A DNA stretch of 64,000 bases from Crocodylus rhombifer (taxonomy: Eukaryota > Chordata > Crocodylia > Crocodylidae). Under the pieces are notes generated by a model. It was given only the letters and a program-made list of their open reading frames with translations, was not told the DNA's origin and did not search any database. This document shows, piece by piece, positions 55,765-64,000 of the stretch (position 1 is its first letter; each line of letters begins with the position of its first letter). A program made the position numbers and the translations under genes. Where the stretch lies: contig JAVSML010001156.1 of NCBI GenBank assembly GCA_038503035.1, positions 1 to 64,000 on the forward strand. The letters run 5' to 3'.

Positions 55765-55950
55765 CATGGAGCCACCAACCTACAACCCATGGGTTGGATT
55801 TGGCCTGCCAAAAAATCTTATCTGGCCCATAAAGCTGCAGTAACAATAGCAATTTAGTGATGGGTAACCAATGGGAAGCAAGCAGTGGCCTACTTACAGA
55901 ATGAGCTGTACTAATTCAGTCCCCTACTCCTAAAAGGTAGCTGACTCCTG
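55765..55950. mobile_element. hAT MITE with exact 8-bp duplication
   Basis: The 186-bp element starts CATGGAGCCACCAACC and ends GGTAGCTGACTCCTG; the ends are inverted with few mismatches. The exact repeat gtgtagac flanks it (55757-55764 and 55951-55958). The inner 'ttggatttggcctgcc' and 'tctggcccataaag' phrases are typical of hAT MITEs with a 'gcggcccg'-type body. No coding. Confidence 0.88.
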
Positions 55951-55958
55951 GTGTAGAC

Positions 55959-58900
55959 AATAATGTATATTTTCCACCTAAAAGAAATACAAGCCCATCC
56001 ACTGTGAGATGACATAGCCATTTTCTCCTTTTGGCTGGTTGCTGAATACAAAATTCAGAAAATTAAAATGAGATAAAATAGGGAGATAAAATAGTGCATT
56101 TTTAGCATGCAGCAATTCAAATAGAGGACAATGGACTCATGTAGTGCCTCCATGTCCTAGCCAGATGATGTCTAATGCAACATTTCAGAAACTCTTTCTA
56201 ATGACATGCTAGAGCAGTATTATTATTTTAAAAGAGTGGTCATTCAAATTGATTTCAGACCTGGATCATATATAAGATGGGTATCAGGATTCAGAATCCT
56301 AGGATTCAGACTAGGATTTGTTAGTACCAGAATACTGCAAGCTATCCTTATGATGTTCCAGCTCCAAGTGATGGCAGTCTTTTGAGATTGATTTGGCTCC
56401 TGTGGTTTCTGCCATCTAAAATGCCAGTTTTTATTCACATTGAAACCAGAAGTTAGAATTCTCCTGGTTTGAGGTCAAAAAATCTTAAAAATGGGTCTGG
56501 GATTGGGGAATAAATCCAATCCTTAGGAGTACTACACTCTTTAAAAATGAATGTGTTTATTTTTTTAAGTGGCTCAGGTTCAATGTTATGTTTTCCCTTC
56601 TCCAATTATTACTATTTTATAGCATCCTAAACATGCATATTACATCACATGTAAACAAAACCTTATGCAATTGATTTTACAATCAATATTTTTAAAGATT
56701 GCTGTTTTGTAGTTGCTGTTTACTGAAGTAAATAAAGAAAAACCTGATTTCTCAGTTTTTTGCTACTATGTGGTTCTTCTTAAAAAGTGTCAGTTAAGAT
56801 CGGGAGTTTTGTTTGCTAACTAGTTGGACCGTGCTTAGGTAAGAGTTAAGGATGGTTTTGTGCAGTCTGAAATCCTAATAGCTGGTACAGCAAAATTATT
56901 ATACTATTATATACATTTTACAGCTTTGGAGAATTGGCTTTTCAGCCTGGAGGGTGGCTCTGAGCTTTGAATTTAGAAACAAAACTACTTATTAAGCCCT
57001 GTGAGTAAAATGTTGCCAGTTATACACAGGGATTAGAGAATTTCATTGCACCTTGATTTATGAATTAGCTCCAAAAAATTGCTCTGACAATGAAATTGTG
57101 GGACTAATCCATATTCATTGTGTCACTCTGGGTCCTTAGTCCACTAGCTCATTTTGCAACTGAAGAAAAAAAATTCTTGAAATTAGTTTCTACAAGTTCT
57201 CTCTATGTTCTTTCTATCTCACACACCATCACCAATAGTAAAGATAATGAGATTCAAACTGTTCATCTATACCAATGTAACAGTTGTCTTCAGAATCTGC
57301 CATCAGTGACATCTGGGCCATTCATTTGCAGTTTGTTTGATGGAAAGGCCTGGTTTGCCTGGCAGACATCAAATTTCCTAGAGGCCCACAGCTAGAAAAA
57401 CATCTCTGCTTGCAAACTGAGCAAACATACTGTGGAAATGAACAAGATATAATGATCATGGAGCCCCACAGTATCATGCATAGTGGAAAAATCTTTGGGG
57501 TAAAACTACACTCTACCTGCCAATTGCACAAGGGGGGATTAAATCGATGGCTTGGGTTTGCTTTTATGTGAGCCAATAACAATTATTTTAAACAGTCACA
57601 TATTATTTTGATATTAACAAGTTTACCAAAAATCCTCTAAGAAATAAATCCAACATGCTTACCCTCTCCTATTTATTTTAAGGTTTAAAGTAAAAGCCAC
57701 TGCACTTTTGTTTCTCAGATATTTTTATGTATTCACTAAACTAAAAGGTCATATACTGCACAGGAGAATTCATTCAATTTTCAGGACAAGTAATATTGCT
57801 CCATTCAACAAGTACTGTACATATAATCTTGAGAAAATGAAACTATTTGCTTTATGTGCATTTCTGTTCCTTTAAAAGATTTGGCAGCAAGTTACACGAA
57901 AGGTTTTCACTTTCAGTCCAACGGTCTTTGGATATTATTCCAGGATTTCCTGTGTGCAATACATGGCAAGAGATCAAGTCTACAGATTCCACTCGATTAA
58001 ACAGATCATCTAAATCAGGTTGTGAAAATGAGCTTGTGGAATATATTTGTACTGCAATCACTGTATCATAGGTAATATCCAAGAGAAATTACTCTTCTAA
58101 AGATTTCATCCTGTAGCCAGATACAAAATTACAAGAGATCAGGGGCTCACCATGTTTAGTTTCTTCAAATCGAGATGGGATGTGCTCATTAGAAAAGGAA
58201 GGGGGTGGGGGGCAAGAAAAAAAACCCGGTTATTTCTGATTATGCTACTCCTAGTACAGTACTACTGTCCTACAAAATGTGTTGTCATTATTTTTTATCG
58301 TGCATGCAAACACTGAAAAGGTCAAGCCTGACAATAAAAAGATCTAGTCTTAAAGACTGGACATCATGATATTGCCTTTAAATATGAAAAGCTGAGCAAT
58401 AACTAATGGGCGATATGCAGCTTGCCTGTCAGTTCAATAAGTATTGAATGACAGATTAGTCAAGAACTTAGTGTTTTGGTTGTGTGTCTCCTCCCTCCCC
58501 CCATCCCCTTCCTAATTTTTGTCTTGTCTACTTTCTGTCTCACTGGAATGTAATTGTCTTAATGGAATTGGAATGACTGAGCAGGATGCTGTTGGTATTT
58601 TGGGAAAGATAAACTTTTATTTCTCCTATTTTTTCAGAGGAGAAATAAAAGTTTCGACCTCAGAGCTGAGCTGATCTTGCCTCTGTATACAGAGTTTATT
58701 GTTGTTCATTTACATTGATGCCTTTTTTTGCAGTGTCCTTTTGGAATTCTAACTTTTGTCTTCCAAGTGGAACTAAGTTAAAATACTTTTCTGCTGATTT
58801 GGCAGGATTAAGAAATAAATTAAAGCACCCTGGCTGCCTAGAAGTCGTGTTTTACCAGCTGCTTGCAAAAATCTACTAATGATTACATTTTAAGTCCTTT

Positions 58901-59975
58901 TAGCACTTTGGGTTCAGCAGGTTAAGCCTACTGGACCTAGTGGAATGGGAGTCATGTGTCTTCAGTATCTGAGAGATCAATGTTTTATTGCAGGTTGGCT
59001 TAGCAATAAACAGTGAAAAAAGAACCATCACTTTACACCTAGTTCTATTAAACATACAGTACTACCTAGTCTGTGTGTCTAATGGCTAAGTAGTCTCACT
59101 GGCAGCCACGGTCACTTCCCTGAGCTGGAGCTGTCATGTGAACTCATATAAATCTGTTCCATTTGTGGAAAATGAAATATTCAAGAACCATGAGAACACA
59201 AAATGTAATTAGGAAGTTATTTCACCATCCATAAAGGGTTACTTCATTAAATGTAAACATAACATGTCTCTACACACATTACATTAAACATCAAGTTAGG
59301 GAAATGATAGTTTATAAAGGTAGCAAAGAAAAAAATGCAGACCAAAACTTATTAAAAATATTTCTCCATTCTTTTGGCACAGACTCCGGTTTGTTTGGCA
59401 ACATTGTAGATTACATGGAGGCAAAATCTTGCATGAACTTGGATCTGTGATTTATTTTGTAGTTTTTATTTTGTCAAGTTATTCATAGGGCATCAGGTAT
59501 GAAAACAAATCAAGTCACTTTACTGGAATTGTGAAAAGTTTAGACACACTATTATTGTCTGTAACTAAATTAAACTTGCCATGACTTTACTAACTCTAGC
59601 ATTCTTAGGAATCTTTTTAAAAGCTCATGGAGCTTATGTTTCAGATAATTTAGGTTACTCTAATTCTCAGTTTGCTCTAATTCTGGGTATTAGTTTTTTT
59701 TAATTCTTATACTTAGCTCTTAGCTGCACTGGAAAATGTCTTTTTTCCTAGTGGATTTATCAAAATCAATAATCATTCACAGTTTCTCTCTCTTCTGAAA
59801 TTAACCTGACCTTTAAAAGGAAGTGTATGATTTGTTTGGGCCGCTTAACTATTTGATCTTTAGAAACAAGGGTCAGTTTGGATAACATGGTGAACTTGAA
59901 TTACATTCACCAAAAACATTTCTGCTGGCTTACCCTTTAAAAATACTTCAAGCGATAAGTAGGGTCTTAGAGCAC
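55959..59975. other. Long AT-rich stretch, no gene seen
   Basis: About 4 kb with no supportable exon, RNA gene or recognised repeat apart from the hairpin at 58611-58654. Frames at 57120-57395, 57322-57582 and 57847-58082 lack motifs; the last two lie in overlapping opposite frames. Confidence 0.55.
58611..58654. repeat. Perfect 17-bp-stem hairpin
   Basis: Arms 58611-58627 (aaacttttatttctcct) and 58638-58654 are exact reverse complements around a 10-base loop (attttttcag). It stands alone, without the extended subterminal arms of the MITEs in the window. It may be a short fold-back insertion or a structured RNA segment; unassigned. Confidence 0.85.
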
Positions 59976-59984
59976 TTTGGCTAT

Positions 59985-61740
59985 GTATAGACAGTCAAAA
60001 GCCCGAGGCAGAATCAATTCAATCTTTGGAGGTTTCTCTCAGCTGCATTAGATTGAACAGACACTCAACTGATGTTCCATTTTCACTTCGGAAAGGCAAG
60101 TGGAGGCTGCACTGTCTAGAAGGTGTGGGGTACTAAAGCATGCCTCCCAGTCTGCCAGCTGTTGCCCACCCCAAGTGGAACCACCCCTAACTGGCCACCC
60201 AGCACATTCCCCCAACCCCCTGCTGTCCCCCACAGTAGGGAGAGGAGAAGAGGCCCCCTCCTGGTACCAGCCTCCTGAGCCAAGTGTTTGGCCACAAGGG
60301 GAGCCCCTTGCCTCTCCCCAAGCCAGCCTGGGATCCCCCCAGCCCTGGTCTGTGCAGCTGCAGGAGGGCAGATGAGGGGAATTCCACCTCCCAGAGCCAG
60401 CCCCAGCTGGGTATCTGCCCATGTTGGGGGAGCCCATGCTGGGGATCCCCCTCAAGCCCTGGCCTGCCCAAGTGTGGTGGAGGATGATTCCCCCCATACA
60501 GTTGAGCTGCATGAGTCATTGATGCACAGGGGAGAATGAAGCCCTCCACCCTGGTCTTGGCCCTCAAAGCTGGGGTCTTCATAGCTGGGGGAAGCTGGGC
60601 CCCGGGGTTGTAGGGGAGCATTTCCCCTGTCCTTTCCCAGCTAATCTGGCTCCATAGAAAAAAGGATCAGGCCCAATTGCCCAGCACAAGCCTCCAGGCC
60701 ACCCAGTGTGTCTTTCCAGCTGCTGCTGGTACCAGGCTTTGGTGGGGTGTGCTGGGCAGCCTGGGGGCTCTGCATCAGGTGCCAGGAATGGGAGCAGCCC
60801 ATAGGGCAGGATTGGGCCCCATCACCCAACACAAGCTGCCAGGGCTGCCTGGCACATTTCTCCAGAGCCTGGAGCTGGCAGCAGCTGGCAAGATGCACCA
60901 GGCAGCCTGGGGAGCTTGCACTGGGTAGCAAGGCCTGATCCTGCCTGATCCTGCCCTGAAGCGCTTCCACCCCTGCTGCCCAGTGCAAGGCCCCTGGGCT
61001 GCCTGACACATTCTGCTGCAGGAGCCAGCAAGATGCGCTGGAGAGCCCCAGCGGGACTTGTGCCAAGCAGCTGGGCCCAGTCCTTTTTTCTGTGAAGCCA
61101 GCCTGGCCAGACAGGGACAGGGGAAACTCCCAGGGCTTCCTCCCCCACCCCCCACAGCTGGGAAAACCAAGACCAGGGTGAGGTGCTTCATACCCTCTTC
61201 CCCTGCATGTCAGTGACTTGTACCAGCCTGGCTCTTTGGGGGAGGAAGGAAGAAAATTCCCTTGGCTAGGTAGACCAGGGTTGGCAGGAATCCCAGGTCA
61301 GTTGAGAGAAACTCCCCAGAGGCTAGGTCTATACTCACATGGGAAGACACCAGGGTCAGAGCCATCCCAAGTAGGAAGGACTCCTTTCCACCTCCTTCTA
61401 GTGGGTCAGTGACTTTCACCTGGGCTGAGGGTGAGGGGGATGCCCTTGCACACCAGAGCTTAGGGCTGGGGCTGGGGAGGGGGACTCTGTTCCCCCACCT
61501 CCCCTCCCATTGCCCTGAAGAGCTGACAGGTACAGGCAGGGCCAGGCTGGGGAGCAGAGGCATTAGTGCCTCAATGCTGTGACAGCCAGGGAGCAGGGTC
61601 AGTCCTGGCTCAGCCAGAACAGAAAGCACAGCTGAGGCTATTCTGCCTGCCCTGCAAGGGAGCTTAGTGGTAGGACCAAATGCATCCTGGGATGCTGGGG
61701 GACTGGGACATCATTTGAGTCAGGAGGGGATCTGGGACAG
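59985..61740. repeat. GC-rich repeat block
   Basis: The AT-rich background gives way at about 60090 to 1.6 kb of GC-rich sequence. It has recurring phrases 'ggctgcctggcacatt', 'gggctgcctgacacatt' and 'agctggcagcagctggcaag' around 60740-61030. About a dozen frames of 60-154 codons on both strands overlap each other and are compositional. The left flank 'tatgtatagacagtcaaaag' resembles MITE termini (tgtatagac). I could not pair the ends. It is probably a large fold-back element with a GC-rich core or an old LTR-type element. Confidence 0.45.
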
Positions 61741-62059
61741 AAGTTCCATAGACTAGTCTAACTGCATCCATCCAGGTTTATCTTAAACTTAGTTTAGCCA
61801 TTTTGATATCAGTTTATGTGCACTGAACATCTGTTCTGTTACTGGTTTGAACTAGTTTCTGATCACTTATACCAGTTTATGTGTAATTTCTTTCCATAGC
61901 CTTCATGACATGATGACATAGTTGCCTTCACTTATTGTCACAAGAGATTTTTGACCCACAAAATCAAGGATGCCTCAGACAAGTGAATTTATAACAAGCT
62001 TTCTTATGCTGTAGGGACTTATGGATCCCTTATCTTTTTAGGAAGGTGGCTGAATTATG

Positions 62060-62790
62060 AGGAAATGCTTAAAAAACTAGGGTTAGTCTAGAGGAGAGAA
62101 GACTGAGGGAGGATTTGATAAGTTTTCAAATACCTTAAGAGCAATTATGGAGAGGCTGGAGATGGGCTTGCTATTGAGGACATGACCAGGAGCAATGGCC
62201 TCAAACTAAACCAGGGGAAATTTAGGTTGGAGATTAGAAGGAACTTAGTCAAGCATTGGAACAGACTACATAAAGAAATTGTGGAATCTCCATCCTTCGA
62301 AATTTTCAAGAATAGGTTGGATCATAGGTGCCTCTTGAGTCAGGAAGAGAACATGCCCTCCCCACCTCGACACCAGTTAGCGACGGGGGCAGGTCCCCTG
62401 ATGGCCAATCCCACTGGCTGGGGAGAGGTCCCCCAGCAGCTGATCCCACTGACTGGGGTGGGGAACTCGGCAGCCGATCTCACTCGCCATGACAGTGGCC
62501 GCGCCACTTCCAGAAGTCCCACAGCCACTTCCAGAAGTGGCGCGGCACTTTTGCTGGTGGCCCTGCTTCCCAGCCAGCATTCACAGCGGAAGCACTGGTG
62601 CTCCTGCCTGCTGCCCCGCCTGCTGGCTAAACAGGGAGCATGGCCTGGCAGGGGGTGCACCAGCATTCTCAGGGGGTGCACATGCACCCCGGTGCACCCC
62701 CTACACGTCTCTCCTGGGTTAGACAGTTGGCTGGAATGGTTCAGCCGGGGAACTAAACTAGATGATCTGACCTCATGATGTCCCTTACAG
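62060..62790 (+). mobile_element. CR1 LINE 3' end split by an insert
   Basis: Plus strand: the CR1 C-terminal region at 62060-62324 with [22 protein letters not shown] and FEIFKNRLDH (start of the 62182-62778 frame), then an insert, then the CR1 3' part 'agacagttggctggaatggttcagcc...aaactagatgatctgacctcatgatgtccct' (62720-62790). The CR1 frame before the insert is open in part only. The long frame 62182-62778 runs into the insert and is not a real protein beyond that point. Confidence 0.9.
62325..62712 (-). mobile_element. GC-rich insert in CR1, inverted relative at 26526-26838
   Basis: It interrupts the CR1 between 'aataggttggatca' and 'ttagacagttggctgg'. Its reverse complement matches 26526-26838 (head caccccctgagaatgctgg, middle ccacttctggaagtgg..., end tgactcaagaggcacc). 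The termini taggtgcctc and gcaccccctac are weakly inverted (TAGGTGC...GCACC...CTA). Insertion into a CR1 shows that this unit transposed. The target duplication is not obvious. It contains no transposase. Confidence 0.8.
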
Positions 62791-64000
62791 ACCTACTTTC
62801 TTAGGATCCAGGACCCTTTTCTTTAGCACTTTGAACCTCAACACCCTATAAGTACAGCACATTTAAGGAAGGGCATGAATACCTAACTGATAAAGTTGCC
62901 TTTGGAACGAAAGACAAGGAAACTCTTTCTGTTGACTTCTTCCAAGCAGGAAAAATAAAGCATCAGCTAATAATACCAATAAACTAGTTTTTCATTTTAT
63001 TTTTCATGTATATATGTGCCGTGGCATTCAGGAGTTTCCTATTATGAAATGTTCAGGTGCCTCTTTGTGCCTAACTGGTACCAGTGCCTCTTTGTGTTCA
63101 TTTTTCCCAGTGTTACATATGCCACATGCCATAAGCAACCTTCCCTATCCACAGCTTTGCTATACTTCAGACTTCAAAACCACAGTACCAATCATCTGAT
63201 TATGTCATTCATTTGATATGGTTGGGATAGGATTTTGAAATGCTAAACTGTTGAGGGATAAAAATATTCATTGTGGGCCTGAGCTGCAAATTTTGTATCT
63301 TCATACAGGGGCTGTTTGGATCTTGGCTTTCATATTGGCTCAATACAAGAGCTAATCGGAGAGATCAGAAATGTTTTTTTGACTATTGCTCAAGTGTAGC
63401 TGTAATTGGGACTGGGTTTTAATTTTGGCTTAGTTTCCAATCCTCACGCTTGCAAGCATTAACCTTCACTGGGAAATAATTAGACCACCTACTGGAAAAG
63501 AAAGTACAGTATATAATCAACTGCTAAATACAGCAATCTCTATATTCAACTTCTTATGTGCTGCCCTCTGTAAATGTGAATCCAATGAATAATTTCATGA
63601 CCTGTATATTTAATACTTAAATTTGTTGATTAATAACAAAAAATCCATTTAACATTTTCATGGTCTTTACAAATGTGTGTTAATCCTTTGAGTTTTTATC
63701 TTTAAATGAAGAAAACTATAGAAAGGTATATTGAACTCTTCCTTTCAATGTGACTAACAGTACTGTAGGGATTTTCTATTAAACATTTTTTAAACAATGA
63801 TTAAAATAAATAGCATACAGAGGCATGGAGAAAAATATTTCCTATAGCAGCAGGATATGCTTTTTTCAACACAAGTCCCAAACAAAGCTGGAGTCTGTGA
63901 AAATCAAAGGCATTTCTTTAAGATAGAAGACCATGTGGAGTTGGCATATTGACAGATTCTCACTTACGGAATCTATTCAGTGTCTTAGCCATAGAAATTA
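62791..64000. other. AT-rich stretch, no gene seen
   Basis: No supportable exon or repeat. The phrase 'aggtgcctctttgtgcctaactggtaccagtgcctctttgtg' near 63056-63100 has a local direct repeat (tgcctctttgtg). Frames at 63014-63216 overlap and lack motifs. Confidence 0.55.

Noticed and set aside
60048..61629. Cluster of 60-154-codon frames on both strands
   Set aside because: Overlapping, opposed and Gly/Pro/Leu-rich in a GC-rich repeat block; no motif and no splice pattern.
62182..62778. 198-codon frame on the plus strand
   Set aside because: Its first part is CR1 ORF2 C-terminus and the rest is the GC-rich insert; a chimeric artefact, not a fusion gene.

Overview
The window looks like non-coding DNA from a reptile, most probably a crocodilian (alligator type). 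The main evidence is several CR1 LINE copies. One of them has a 3' end that reads as I remember crocodilian CR1 subfamilies reading. Penelope-like and hAT-like debris, many palindromic MITEs and a CORE-SINE/MIR relic agree with this, and I saw no L1/Alu-type sequence. The species is an inference that a database search should confirm. I found no supportable host protein-coding exon, no rRNA or tRNA gene and no CRISPR array. The window is best read as intergenic DNA or the inside of a very long intron: an AT-rich background studded with transposons.

Layout. 0-4 kb: AT-rich DNA with a palindromic repeat and a GC-rich LTR-like/minisatellite block (0.77-1.32 kb). 4.1-5.15 kb: old CR1, minus strand, with a small MITE inside it. 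6-20 kb: mostly unique AT-rich DNA with several hAT-like non-autonomous elements (6.05, 9.47, 14.6, 16.35, 18.7, 19.8 kb). 22-29 kb: GC-rich repeat blocks, including a 1.6-kb element (26.0-27.6 kb) and a hAT MITE (27.75-28.07 kb). 30.06-30.72 kb: CR1 3' end, plus strand. 33.8-34.3 kb: G-rich minisatellite. 34.4-36.5 kb: remains of a Penelope-like element broken by two DNA elements. About 36.7-41.46 kb: a decayed second LINE family (plus strand) interrupted by the youngest-looking CR1 of the window (39.03-40.97 kb, minus strand) and by a tiny CR1-like tail. 41.6-48.5 kb: a cluster of palindromic MITEs, a MIR relic and a 1.25-kb fold-back element. 50-51.1 kb: very old CR1/L3-type remains. 53.26-55.34 kb: a second long CR1, minus strand. 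55.77-55.95 kb: a hAT MITE with an exact 8-bp target duplication. 60-61.7 kb: GC-rich block. 62.06-62.79 kb: CR1, plus strand, split by a GC-rich insert that has an inverted relative at 26.5-26.8 kb.

The most interesting pattern is a loose set of fold-back DNA elements. Their ends are similar (TAGG...CCTA), they have 8-bp target duplications, and their GC-rich cores differ between copies. Two of them (16350-17074 and 35401-36426) have exact 8-bp duplications, and a third (26010-27594) has an imperfect one. Three further GC-rich inserts share a head sequence but only two share the same core, which suggests module exchange. Nearly all long reading frames are by-products of GC-rich repeats; only the LINE-derived frames have recognisable protein motifs.
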